Assembly (NCBI GenBank): GCA_026413225.1
Contig: CM048552.1
Coordinates: 50,545,001 to 50,609,000 of the forward strand
Source: Otis tarda
Taxonomy: Eukaryota; Chordata; Aves; Otidiformes; Otididae
DNA: 64,000 nucleotides
Direction of reading: 5' to 3'
In this document: positions 1 through 12,232 of the stretch, piece after piece
How positions within the stretch are numbered: the first letter of the stretch is position 1
Layout: each line of letters opens with the position of its first letter
Position numbers and translations under genes: made by a program
Notes under the pieces: model-generated
Seen by the model: the letters and a program-made list of their open reading frames with translations, nothing else
What the model was told of the DNA's origin: nothing
Database searches by the model: none

Positions 1-2391
1 CAAGTATTTATCATTTTCTAGAGAATTTTTGTAGTCTGTCTTCAACAGAAACAGCCACATGTACTTAAAAAGTGTGACAGTGTCCAAATAGGCAGGCCCC
101 CTAGTATCTTGGAAAAGTTGCTTCACCTAACTTGACTTTGTCAATATAAAACAAAAAAAATGCTAAAAAAAACCAACCCAAAAAACAGTGGTACTTGTAA
201 CCACTTTGCAACCACATTCCCAGCTTCTCAACTGTTTCAGACTCCTCTTCAAATGCTCTAAGCAGTAGCAACTTCAAAATCTTTTTCTTACATCAACAGT
301 CCAGTTCCCTGGCTGTACTAAAAGCCATGAGCTGCATTAACTGGCATTGGTAAGACAGACTGAGGAAAATACTATTAATTTCAGATCACCACTAATGGAA
401 TTAGTCGTTAAATTTCAAGTATTTACTCTTCGGAAAGCCACTGATAGAGGGTTCAGAAGGTGTAATGGAGACTTGTCTGACCAGCCACATCTTTACCACA
501 GGTAAAACAGCCTGGCCTGGGGAGAACCTAAATTTTAGTTCCAGAAATCTGTCAGAGGTTGCTTCACTGTCAGTTAGTAACCCTGACACTGAACGTAGTA
601 AGCCAAAGTGGTTCAGTGCACATGAAAACAAGGGTTGTTTTATGAACATTTAAATATTATCCAGAAGAATTATATGATTAAACAAACAGATTTAATGATG
701 TCTGTGATGAACATATGCAAACCCTCAGGCATACTCTGTGGAAATAAAAAAATGTGTTTCTGCAACCTTCATCAGGTATGGCAATTTTTATTCAATGAAG
801 AATGCACACACACAGAGCCTCAAAAGTGGTGTCCTCTCTGACCAGGACACTCACAAAAGTTCATGCTGCAGGCCAACAGACAAGTATTTCCTCAGCTTCT
901 AGCTTAGCATCCTCTCTGTTAGACCAGGCTGAATACATGTTGATTGTTACTGCTAGCCAACAAAAACATTTCTAATGGTTTGTATTTGGCAGCTAGAAAC
1001 TACCATACTGTCATAAATAGAGCTGTGAGTTATCCAATAAAAAAAGCAAAATGCCTCCTACAACACTGCACATTTACACTGTCCAGATTACCTTATGTTT
1101 ATCCAGGAAACTTCCTAAACTCCCTACTATTTTCTCTCTCCCACATTCCTCCTCCTCACCAATGGCCTTTCCTTCCAGTACTGCATGTTATCTGAAGAAC
1201 TGGCACACTGAAAAGCGAAAACACCTTTAAGACATCAGTTATATGCCTGAAAAATATGATAATTCAAAATCACATAGCTTAAAACTTGTCTATGCTCATT
1301 AAGACAATTCTCTTCCTTTAATCAGTACTGAAGCTTGAGTTCCGTACTAGAAACCATGTTGAATATAAATTATACATTGGCTGCAACTGCCTGATCCAGC
1401 TTTAAAAAAAAAAAAGCTTGAACAGAGTAAAAAAATCAATTACTAAAATGGAAGGCAAAAGAAGAATCAGCAAATGGTGTGGTAAGTTTTTTGTTTCCTG
1501 AAAGACCTCCGTATTACAGGACTGTATACATCCGTCTATAAGAGCCTTTGTTCCCAGTTTCACAGAACATGCTTCTCAGGAGACCGAGATAGATTAACGC
1601 ATCTGTTTGCAATACAACCACTTCTGTTGCTCAAGGAAAAAAAAATCACTATGCCTGCACTTAATAGAGTGACAAAATGGTACAAACACATATCACTTAG
1701 AAGTCAACAGAAAACACATAAAACAGAACTAGAGAAAGCTAAATTCTTCATTAGTTTACTATTATCACCTTCAATATAGCATGTTTAACAGATGACTGGT
1801 CTGCATAAGCATGGATTAAATACTTAACCCTTGCTGTGGACAACACATTGCACACACTACAATCACAGCTGTTATCCGAAAGCAAGCAGCTGTCAAAGAA
1901 CTGCAGCCCAAAAAAATACGCTGCCATGGTGATGGATGCACCACTAGAGCTAGTTAGTTAGATTACCTAAATAATGTGTATTTTTAGGTACCATTTCTAA
2001 AGGTAAATTGTTCCTGCCTCCCCCCACTACTTTTAAAAGTTATTCTAACCAAAGATTTTATTTTGGTTGCTATGGTACAAACTGGCATATAAATATGATG
2101 CTGATTAACATAAATGGATATATATTCCATTTTCAATATTCAAGCATCACCCCCACTCAGCTGGAAGACTGCATTCATTAATTAAGAAGATGCAGAAGGA
2201 ACCACCACAATATTTATCTATTATATAAAATCTGAAACTTTAAAGTTCTACTTAATTAGATTATTTTTTATATTTTGCATATGTAGACCTCGCAGAAAAA
2301 AAAGTCACATTCATTACAATAAAGCCTAAACATAGAACTTTAATGGATTAAACAAATAGAAGAGGAAACTTCTTTTTTGGGGGGTACTTAC
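1..2391 (-). other. FGD6: FGD6 intron 5, partial
   Basis: This AT-rich stretch follows the GTAAGT donor of FGD6 exon 5 (donor GT at 2391-2390 on the minus strand) and runs off the left edge. The next exon, which should continue the DH domain, was looked for on the minus strand and not found, so it lies outside the window. Only short A-rich tracts are visible; no gene or named repeat is recognised. Confidence 0.75.
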
Positions 2392-2422
2392 AATGTGTAA
2401 GAGCTTTAGCACATCCACAAAC
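2392..2422 (-). CDS. FGD6: FGD6 coding exon 5 (start of DH/RhoGEF domain)
   Basis: This 31-nt exon sits between an acceptor (TGATAG, AG at 2424-2423) and a strong donor (GTAAGT). Its first G completes the valine codon begun in exon 4, then it reads FVDVLKLLHI, residues 886-895, ending in phase 0. That string is the first helix (conserved region 1) of the DH domain shared by FGD proteins, which in family members activates Cdc42 by GDP/GTP exchange. The catalytic remainder of DH is not in the window. Its very small size means exon definition probably depends on the short 92-bp intron before it. Identification is firm because it joins in frame with exon 4 and continues the family motif. Confidence 0.93.
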
Positions 2423-2514
2423 CTATCAGAAAAGCAAGAAAAAGCAAATCGTTACATTTTAATTGCCCAATTAAAAGATATTGAGTAGCTATTAAGTTTA
2501 GCATCGACACTTAC
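2423..2514 (-). other. FGD6: FGD6 intron 4 (92 bp)
   Basis: This very short intron has a GTGTAAG-type donor and a TAG acceptor. It splits a valine codon after its second base. It contains no other feature. It is close to the lower size range of vertebrate introns and contrasts with the 9-17 kb introns upstream in the same gene. Confidence 0.92.
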
Positions 2515-2582
2515 ACTTTCTCTGAGCTCATGATCTCCTTGGCAATATGGTAAACCTTTGTTTTCTTTCCAGATGCCTTACT
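2515..2582 (-). CDS. FGD6: FGD6 coding exon 4
   Basis: This 68-nt exon is bounded by a TTTGCAG acceptor (AG at 2584-2583) and a GTGTAAG donor. It starts in phase 0 directly after the CAG that closes exon 3 and reads a basic lead-in (SKASGKKTK) followed by VYHIAKEIMSSEK, residues 863-884, with two bases of valine 885. The HIAKEIMSSEKV string is the hallmark at the start of the FGD-family DH domain. From memory, the lead-in differs from human FGD6, while the DH-proximal part is nearly identical; I treat that as lineage divergence, not a mis-call. Confidence is high because both splice phases fit. Confidence 0.94.
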
Positions 2583-5023
2583 CTGCAAATAAAATTATAT
2601 ATTATACTATGCATCTACTAAAATTGTTGTAAAGATAATTTCTGGCTAGTAGTTTCTCAAATCCATTGTAATTATTCAATAGTTATTTCTAATAAAAATG
2701 TTTTATACTGTTTTGAAATCTCTTGGCTTTAAAATCTTCCAGCTTCCCAGGATCTGTGAGAAAATCAATTTAGCTTGTAGCTGGAAAAAACAATATTAGC
2801 TAAGAGTAGTTTTTATAACACTATCAGCCTTTCTATTTAATTATTACAGGAAGCACTGAAGCCCATAACGAATGAAGTCTTAGCAAGTAACAATTATTGT
2901 TTCGCAAAAGTAGTAAAGTACAGATAATATTTCTACATTATTTGGGGTTTTTTTTTTCTGATTAATACAGTAATATTTGCAGTAAACTCAAATGGGTTTC
3001 AGAAGTATTTTAAAAGGAATACATATTTTCTTTACCCAAAAAAAAAAAAACCCAAAAAAAAAACCAAAAAAAATCACACTGAAAAGTCAGCTTCTGACAA
3101 TCTATTAAAGGGGGGGCTGGAATAAATTGCAACTGTACTGCAAAGATGTAGAAGAGTGACCCTCACCATCTACCTGAGACACTGTGGAGATGATGTTGGT
3201 TTTTATGCGTGCAGGTTTGCCTTCTAAAAAATCAATGCTACGGTTCAACATCAGATACAAGGAACAGGTATAGCAAAGCAAAAGGGGGTAGGAGTCAGGA
3301 TATAAAAGTGTTTTCTACACAGTATAACTCCTATGTACAGTTTCCCTAAGATAAAACCTTTTCTCCACAACAGCTCTCGTGGTTTGCCATATGCCTCTCC
3401 ACTGCCAGCTGTCACCACACCTATTAGATATTCAGGCTTTCGTTTCAATGGGCTGCAAAGAAAGAGCGTGGATAAGGAGCACTGGAACATCACAGGATAT
3501 ACAATACACGTGTGATGGAAGCCCTGGGGAGGCTGTACTGAGTATGGTAGCATAATGTAGGTATTGAACAGTTTATCTAAAAAAGCAGATATCTGTGGCA
3601 TTGCATATATGAACCTTTGGTTCATAAGCACTAATGCTGCAAGATTCATCTGGAGTTTTAGGTCTTCTCTGAACCTATAAAGAAGTTTCAAGGGCTGGAA
3701 ATCAAACCATGGAACCAATGATGTTCATAGGTTGGTTTTAATGGTACTGTTATAGTCAAAATAAAAAATAAATCTAAATTAATTTTTTCATTTGAATTTA
3801 ATTGACACAGTGCCAAGTTAATAAATTAAAATGAATGTCTAAGTTTCTAATTTGGTGTTGCATCACATATATACAAAATACATCATTTATTTTATATACT
3901 ACATAGACATCTTCACACAGAGTTGAGATTTTACTTCTAAAATTAAACTTATTTCCAAAAAAACACTTAGATCTAGCCAGTGAGGGTCAAAAGGATTCAG
4001 GCGAGATTGTAACACCCATCCTCAGACCTCGATGGCTTTTTAGAAAGCACAGCTGACACGCTTCCTACAAGACTGAATTCACAAGTAAGTCAATTATGCA
4101 GAGCAAGGTGTCTGCCATCACCGTAGATGTGACAGTTGCAAATGAGATGAAAATTAGTATTTTGAGAACAAGATGCTATCGCTAAACAATTACAAAACAA
4201 GATATCACAGTCTGTTTTCAACCCCATTTGAAAGACTTTTCACATACCAGCTGGCACTGAAAAGGCCACTTTGCATTTGTTCAGCCAAAAATACACTGGG
4301 CTTAAAGGAGTCTCTACTGGGAGAACCAAAGGGATACAAACTGGGCTTTCAGGCGTGGCATTGGGAAGGAACCTTGTATCTGCTCTAATAGATAAAAAGC
4401 ATCAAAACAGCCAGATGCTTGTAGTAAGGAAAAATAAAAACAAGCCCAGCTGATGGCCAATGCAGAGAGTGGTTCATTCTCTCTGCAGCTGCTCTCCCTG
4501 TTAGGAAGTTGGTTGTTAATCCCCAGCTGCCAGCTGCACGTGCCACAGGCAGCCGAAGCAAGCTGATGAGCAGATGCTGCAGAGCAAGTGCCTGATTACT
4601 CCACCAAACCTGCCTGAGAAGCCTCATAACAGGGATGCTTTCCTGTAAAACTCCGTCATGAAAGGCTGAGAGCATTTCTAGAAGCACGCAAAGTAAGTTA
4701 GCTTCTATACAGGTACAGTCCAGCTTAGCTTCACAGGAACAAACTTTTGCCTCAACTCTCCCTCCCTCCCCCAATGAATTCCTCTCAGAAGATCTGGTTA
4801 AATGACATTCAGGTCTGACACATCATCATCAAATCTTCTCTTCCAGCACTAAAAAGTCTCATTGCCTCTTTTTTTTTTTTTTTTTAAAATTATTATTAAT
4901 TTTTAGGTAAAGGAAACAAATACAACTACTATCAAAGGAAACCGAGCTGCCAGGACTGGTCCTGAGGAGAGGCACCGGTCTATGGGCAGGCTGGTGTCAG
5001 GGCATCCAGGACTGAGAAATAAA

Positions 5024-5060
5024 TATGGTTCCCATCCCAAGGAGAGGGATAGGAACCATA
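5024..5060. repeat. Short perfect-type hairpin (15-bp arms)
   Basis: The left arm at 5024-5038 and right arm at 5046-5060 are reverse complements at 14 of 15 positions, with a 7-nt loop. The single mismatch would be a G-U wobble in one strand's transcript. It lies in FGD6 intron 3. The stem is too short for a typical microRNA precursor, and no function is assigned. Confidence 0.7.
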
Positions 5061-5389
5061 GAAATTCATTTTATTCTAAGTAGTTAGTGTTGCCTTCCTA
5101 CTCCTCATCTGAAGTGGAAAAAAAGTTAAAATAGGGGAAATCATTCCAAGCTGGCACTTGCAGAGGCTAACAGAAAGTTAGAATTCAACCACAGGAGTCA
5201 AGTGTGGCTTATGCTCCTCCAAGGGCTATAGAGGTGGCTCTGCTACCCTACAACGACAAGTGTCTCACACACACACCCACTGTCTCTCCTCAGCACCAAA
5301 GGAGTGAATTAGGGAACTTAAATGCTGAAAGGCAGGTTGAGCCCTTTGTTTTTCGTGCCATTGAAAAGGAAGACTTAAAAACTGGTTTA

Positions 5390-5611
5390 ATCATAGAATC
5401 ACAGAATCGTTAGCATTGGAAGGCACCTTTAATGGTCGTCTAGTCCAAACCCCCTGCAAGGAGCAGGGACATCTTCAACTCGATCAGGTTGCTCAGAGCT
5501 TCATCCAACCGGGCCTTGAATGTTTCCAGGGATGGGGCATCTACCACCTCTCTGGGCAACCTGTTCCAGTGTTCCACCACCCTCAGTGTAAAAAATTTTT
5601 TCCTAGTATCT
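5390..5611 (-). mobile_element. CR1 LINE 3' end, truncated
   Basis: Read on the minus strand, this encodes the C-terminal tail typical of CR1 ORF2 (a KFFTLRVVEHWNRLP-like string), then the 3' UTR, and ends in the octamer-type tail (ATTCTGTGATTCTATGATT) seen here as its complement at 5390-5410. CR1 is the dominant avian LINE and is usually 5'-truncated like this copy. It was inserted antisense to VEZT and in the sense direction of FGD6, within intron 3. It is inactive. Confidence 0.92.
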
Positions 5612-6282
5612 GTCCCCTGTGCACCAAGCAGTGATTTGCCAGGATAGTATGCAGAACCTGCAAACACAAGAAAGCTGTCTGCACAGAAATGGTTACTGGG
5701 ACACAGCCTTTGCTTCGTGGCTGAGACCCCCAAAATAGGCCCATCCAGGAAAAACTACAGCTTCTGAGAGATTTTTCAGAAGGACCTTGCAATCTTCACC
5801 TGGCTCCTTTCCTTGGGCTTCACCGAGGCTAACAAATCAAAGGTTGATTTTAAATGTTTGGTGCACAAGAAACATTGTGCACTCTATGATCTGTGAGGTG
5901 TCAATAGCCTCATTAAGAGGTAGTTACAAGTCTCAGAACTGAAGATCTCTCAATATACATCTATGCATGTAACTGTGTTAGAGGGGCATGGTAGGCAGTT
6001 CTACAGCTCCATAACTCAGTGAAAGATTAAGAACGAATATGCCAGGCAACGCACACTTTCTAGTGGCATATTTCTGAACTTGACCACTTAATATCAGGCT
6101 AATGTATGCATGTTAAATTAAATTTTTATTAAAAAAACCACTAAACAATAAGAATGATGAAAAGAAATATATAAAGTTATGTTATCTCAATGCTTTTTAT
6201 TTGAAAATATCCCAACAGGTTACAACTTACAAAACAGTGCAAGAGTGAGAAATAGCTTCAGAAGATAAAGAGGAAAAGATAC

Positions 6283-6430
6283 CTGTTTATCTTCTTGAGG
6301 ATCAGACTCCCCTTTGCTAGAATCGGAATTTGTGTCATCATCTTCATCAGAACTGTTCATAATATCTTCTTCATCTGACTGAAGATCTCCCATTACCATG
6401 TTAGGATGATCATGGTGTTCTTCTAAGGAC
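6283..6430 (-). CDS. FGD6: FGD6 coding exon 3 (acidic linker)
   Basis: This 148-nt exon has a TTTTAG acceptor (AG at 6432-6431) and a CAG/GTATCT donor. Its first base completes arginine 813 begun in exon 2; 49 codons follow (residues 814-862), ending in phase 0. The sequence is strongly acidic: a GDLQSDEEDIMNSSDEDDD core and a serine-rich KGESDPQEDKQ tail, matching the conserved acidic segment just ahead of the DH domain in vertebrate FGD6. Serines embedded in Asp/Glu are good casein kinase 2-type sites by motif only. In FGD6 this segment links the disordered N-terminal half to the catalytic GEF module. Confidence 0.94.
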
Positions 6431-9400
6431 CTAAAATTGAAAATGGTATAGTCAATAAACATACCATACTTTCTTTATGCAAAGAGCTTTCTGTTTTACC
6501 CCACAATAAGTGGTCTACTCAGTATCAGAAACATTGAAAACAGCAGTGGGTAGTCTGAAGATGACAACAGTGGTAGGCTTTTACACAGTCTACCACTCAG
6601 TTAAGGACTCATAACTCTGCAATGCTTTCTCTATACTGGTATTGATACAATGCTCACTGACAGCGAGCAAAAGCCAGAGTGCCTTTGGAGTATTTATGTT
6701 ATTCTTGTCCATCAGAGTCTGCCTGACAGCAAACTTTGACAAATCCAGTCCCTTATTGGTAGGTGCATCTATCTGGCAACGCTTGTACTGTGTGCCAGAA
6801 GGATAAAGAAAGATCACAGCCGCTTTGCTCTACTCTGTCTCATACCATCAGGACTTCTTCCACATACAGGAATCAGACTGGAGCTTTCAGTCTTAAATTG
6901 TAGATGCACGTATCTATACAGTGTTGTTTCTCAATACATACGCTAAACAACTGCATCAGGGATGGCAATATTATAACTGTTCTGGTCAATAATTCTTAAA
7001 AACAAGAAAGTAGAATCTTTTGTGATTAAAAACTCCCATCCCTCAGAGACAGACACCTTCCAGGTAGCTGTCAAAGCTATAAAATATAACCTTCTGCTGC
7101 TGCTGCTGTACAGTGATTAGAGAGGTCTCTTTTCATTAGCTTCAGCTGTATTCACAATATAGAAATCGCATTAGACAGGCACACAACCTTCTTCCTCTAA
7201 CCAGCCTTGACAACTTCAGTAGATATTTAAGAAATGCAATTCTAGAAGAAAATAAAAAGGGAGTGGGGAAAGAAAAAGAAGAAAACAGAGACTAGAGGAA
7301 ACAGAGCCTGAAGTTTTGGTAAAGTTACACAGAAACACAACAAATTGCTGGGCTCTTACTTTTAATCCTTAAAAATACCTTGTAATTGCCAATTACACTA
7401 AAGCTGTGTCTAAACTCACATCATCTGTGTTTAAGGCCTGCAAAAAGATGCTGGGATGCCACAGGCTTACTGTGATGATGAGCCAAAAGTGATTAGCTAT
7501 CCAACAAAACAAGAAGCAAACCCAGAAACACTTGCCCCCGAGCTGTCACAGCCACAGTAGAGATCTCCCTGTGCTGATCACCGTCCGATTTTGTGCAGCC
7601 AGCGTCTGTCAGGGCTACGCACTTCTCCACAGAGCTGCTCTCTGCCTCCCTACATGAGGGATGGTTACGACTGATCTTTTCTTTTCCTAACTTTGAATCA
7701 CAAGAAAGCAAGGATGTAGGGTAAATTTTCAGACTCACCACCTCTAAATGCCATAATTACCAGAAAGAAAACCTGTCAGCATGGATCCCATGGGAGGTGG
7801 CTGCCAGTAACATGAACAGCAGAAGTAAAGGACACCAGCTGTGCGAGGATGCTCCAGCAGCCACGGCAAGGCGTTGATTATTCAATGCTCAAGGCAGAGT
7901 TAAACAAATAGAACGAAACAACACACAAATGCTGATCACAAATGGAAATATAGAGATGAAGGCAAGATAAGTTGGCCTTGAGGACAGCCACAAATACGTA
8001 GAAAAGATTAAAATAGCTTGGCTCTATTAAGACAACACAGGAAGGACTCAGGAAACACCCAAGCAGTTTCTGTCTCCCAGAACCAAATGGGGTGGGGGAA
8101 GAAAGGCGATTGCAAGCTCATCACAGAGTTCAAACAAGACCCTGAGCCACGACTGCAGCACCCAGGGTGCAGAAAGACACCCGGTTATTTCAGTTTGGAA
8201 ATTATTGACTTCACACAAGAAGAGAGTGGGTCACCAGCGAGATGAGTGCTGATGACAACAGTGCATGGAGTACACCAGGGACGGTTCCTGTGGAGCCTCC
8301 GTGAGCTTCGGGAAGGCAAAAAAGCAGCTTTTCACTGCAGCCTCCCCTGGGACCACACTAGCAGGATGCTAAGACTTCTGCAGTTACTTGTTAACTTCAG
8401 CAATTCGGAAAACTTCTTGTCTAGTCTATCTAATTCACAGTCAAATGACCTGTTGGCCTGAGAATGTTTATTTTAGCAGATACTATCTCATATCCTTTTA
8501 TTTTACAGATGACAAACATCTTTATTTCATCTGCAGCATTACATGAGGCAGATATATCCCCCAGCTTTATTCAAAACCTGCAATAGAAATAACTGCTGCT
8601 ACTCCTCCCTCTACTACATTATTTACAGTTTTACCATGCACATCTGTCACTGAATCTACATCTGATCTGTGATTTTTTTTTCCACTGTAAAGTGTATTAA
8701 GCACTTTATCTCTAACCACATAGTAATTCACTTTTTAGTCCCTTATTCATTAACATTTACTTCTGTTAATGTACATCTTGTGCCCTTTTTCCTATCCTCA
8801 ATATTTGTTTTAATTGCTGCTTTAATTTCCTTTAACTAGGATTCCTTCCCACCAAGAAAACATTATTTTCACACTTGTGAAATCACAAGTTTTTTGCCTA
8901 AGCATGTTCTACCGGATGCCCACTCCCAGATTTTGCTATTATTCTCCATATAAACATTTCAGGGCAACTATGTTAACACTTAAAATTTCAGAAAACCTGC
9001 CCTTTTTGAAGTCAGAAGCAAGCATATTTCTAGGTGAGGCTGTATTCTACTTGTGCAAACATAACCCAGCCACCACTGAAGGATGGAGATCAAACCAACT
9101 GGCCTGTGTTGGGTGAAGAATTGGCTTATTTAATAGAAAGTGTCAGTAAAATAGCTACAGAAAGTTTTAAATATGTTGTGGTTTTGTTTAGTGAGGGGGG
9201 CTAAGGTGGTAGCTTCTGTAACTCGTCATGTAGGACTCCACACAGCAACTTGGAATGCCACCAGAGGAAGAGGTTAAGTGCTTAAGAAGCCCCACCATAT
9301 AATAATTTACCAGAAGATGAGAGAGAGACTGCATAGTCTGGTCCCGATCGGGGCTGAACTACGACAAAATAATTAACTACTGATGATTTAGGATGTTTAC

Positions 9401-11564
9401 TACGTGTCCAAAGGTGAGAGCCACTCAACATATATTTTTTTTCTTCCTGTGAATTACAACAGTGTTTCAGGAAAAAAACTCATTTTCTTGGTTTTGTGGT
9501 GTGTATGCACCTACTATGCATGTAAAGAAAACTATGAGAGCTGAGAGAACCATCTACCAAATCTTGCCTACAGTATTTGCTCCACCAGCCAAAGCACCTC
9601 AGAGCAGTCCTGATACGTCTTTATCCTGTAATCACTCCGCTTACGGCCTAACACAGCCCTCTAGATTCTTCTACCTGATATATTTTGTTGAGGGTTTTTT
9701 GTAGTTTCCTTTTTTTTCTTCTTTCTGTGTTTTTTAAAGAAGAAAAAAACACAGTGAATGATTAGGTGATTAATGACCAAAAGTCAGTTCACACCCTGCC
9801 GTTTTCCAGAATCAAACAAACTGCCAGTTCAGGGATAGGATGAAGCCATGGGGAGATGGACTCCTGGTTATATCTTTGGTTGTCCTCTTCTGCAGAGCAG
9901 ATGGTGACAAAGTCACTGGGTTGATCTGCCTTTATCAGCCATGTACTGGAAAACATGTGACTCTCCTTGTACCTTATGCCTTAACCTTTTATCATAACTA
10001 TTATGACTTCTCTGTCGAAACAGAAAGCAGTTCTGTATTTACTGATTACCCTTTCTGTACTTTTACCTCTGAAGTCACCTGTAGCATAAGTATATGCAGT
10101 TCTCTTAAAGTTACCTCTGGATGCAGTGAAATCCCTTGTAGCCTTTAAATGAGTTTGGAAATAACAGTAAATCTCTAAACAAACAATCTTTTCTACCACA
10201 TATCAATTTCCCTATTCCAGAATACCCCAGGCATGCAGTGGTGGCTATTTTTAAGCAGCTCTTCTGATAGGTATTTTGGGGATACTATGAACTCTATCTT
10301 GTTCCCTCTTCATCACGATTCTTTGTCCTACCCACAGTACTACCAAGAGAAACTTCTGCATTATCAGTCATGTGAAACACCATCACTGCCAACTCACCAT
10401 GCTGCCCGCTGAGTAAGAATATCTTGCCGTATCCTGTGAGCAAGTTACCTAAATATAGATGTGGGGCTTTTTTATTTGACACATAAAATGAGGGATTGTT
10501 AGTTTGCCTCAGAACAAGCAGTTTATTAAATGAAACATATACATTGTGCTGTATTTTCGTAAAGTGATAGTAAAATATTAATGAAATAAAACTTGCCAGT
10601 CCTGGTGTACAGCAAGATAAACTGTCAAAACTTAAGAACTGCCATCAAGCTATTACAGCCAGAAAAATAAACGCTAATCAGCATTAAAAGCTCTTATTGT
10701 CTTCAAAAGATGGCCAAGGCTAGTTCAAACTAGCTTATTTGTATTATTATAGAAGCTTCAAATACACCTGAGGCTTCACATTCAGGCACTGTTGATGCAT
10801 AGGACACTATAGCCTGAAGTCACAATTAACATTCCAGTCTCAGTTCCCAATTCATTTAGAAGACAATTGGTATTTTAAGCTTGACTGAGATGATTCAGAG
10901 AGATTCTCTGCCGTGGAATGCCCCAACACTAAGTAGTTTATAGTATATTGGAATTACTTCAAGTGTTAGCATCACCATAACTACTAAAAAGCAAGTTTCC
11001 ACAGCTCCGAAGTATTTGTTAAAATAGATTCATCCATGCTGCTGCTTTACATGCATTTCCTTGTGATCTTTGTTATTTTCAGATGTTTTTTCTGCTTCCA
11101 GTAAGTAACCAAAAATATGCAGGAATGCTGAATGAACAGAATCTTACACACAACATTCCTCTAAATTCTTCTTTTCTCATCCTTTCATTATTTTAAAAGG
11201 AGTGGCCATTCTACTCTGCTTTATGTAGGAGTGTCCTAGCATCTTTACCCTTCTTCTGTCTCTTCCCCCAGTATTTCATTGTAGTTTTTTGTTGGTGTTC
11301 TCATTTTTTTATTTATTTTTAAAGAAAGCCTTCAACATACAGGCAGAATTACACAAACTGAAGTTTCTACTCAAGTAAAAAAACCACACTAAAACATCAG
11401 AGCCAATAAGGATACCCTATTATAATATTTCTTTTCATACTGTTATGGCATTTCACAATCCTTTCACAGTTGCTTGCATCTCACTTTCCTCTAGAGAGGC
11501 AACAATTACTATTACATCCATTTTCAGTTTTTAATACCACTAGTCCCTGCAATCAATTTCAACT

Positions 11565-11589
11565 AAAAAAAAAAAAAAAAAAAAAAAAA
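11565..11589. repeat. Poly-A tract (25 bp)
   Basis: This is an uninterrupted run of 25 A on the plus strand, in FGD6 intron 2. No retrocopied gene is recognisable upstream, so it is treated as a simple repeat and not as the tail of a processed pseudogene. Confidence 0.9.
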
Positions 11590-12202
11590 GGCAGCTGAAC
11601 AACTGGCTTTCTGTGGAGGCAATAGCTGACAAGGCTGTTATGTTTTGTCACAGCCTGATTCCCTCAATGGATCCTAGTTATATGCTTCCGGGAAATCCCA
11701 AGGGTAAAAGACTTAAAAGACTAAATGAAAAAAAGAAAAGAAAACAAGTTCTATGGCATCTTTTCTGTTAGATCCCATCTAAATTTAGAATCTCTCTTTG
11801 GAGGTATAAAGAAGGGCTGTAAATATAGAAATGAAGTTAAGATTCCTAAACAATTTAGGAAGCAATTATGTGATTTGGGAGCTCAAGACAAGAGAAGATG
11901 CTCTTGGAAAGCCAAAGCAAAAGTGAAATTACTGCTTGATCAATGATTGCTTGATTTTGCTAGTGAACTTCCTTTTGCTTTAATTTAATATTTTTTATTT
12001 AAGACAGCTCAATGTCTTTAATATCTATTTACTGCAGGTTTTTGGAAAAAAGGAAATCAGTTCTAGAAAGCAAGCATACTTGGCAAAGCACAAAAATAAT
12101 GAATACTAACCAAGATCACTACAGAGCTCCTATGGAAGCTTTAAGAAAATATGATGTGATTAGTGATCAGCAAGATTAATAAAGGCATCAAGCAATGTAC
12201 TT

Positions 12203-12232
12203 TTCAGATGAGTTACATTCAGATGAGTTACA
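12203..12232. repeat. Two-copy 15-bp tandem repeat
   Basis: Two perfect adjacent copies of TTCAGATGAGTTACA. A third, degraded ATGAGTTA occurs a little downstream. This looks like a recent tandem duplication in FGD6 intron 2. Confidence 0.95.

Larger units (their letters stand above)
2583..6282 (-). other. FGD6: FGD6 intron 3
   Basis: This 3.7-kb phase-0 intron lies between the acidic exon 3 and DH exon 4. It contains A-rich low-complexity sequence near 3040-3080, an exon-like 50-nt segment at 3174-3223, a compact hairpin at 5024-5060 and an antisense CR1 tail at 5390-5611. Several 60-155 codon open frames here show no recognisable protein family and are taken as chance. Confidence 0.85.

Noticed and set aside
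3251-3718. 155-codon minus-strand frame in FGD6 intron 3
   Set aside because: It matches no protein I know and does not connect in phase with FGD6 exons.
4385-4774. 129-codon minus-strand frame in FGD6 intron 3
   Set aside because: No domain or splice context; a moderately GC-rich intron patch gives it by chance.
11565-11589. Poly-A runs as tails of processed pseudogenes
   Set aside because: No recognisable coding remnant lies upstream of this or the similar run at 27708, and no flanking duplication was found.
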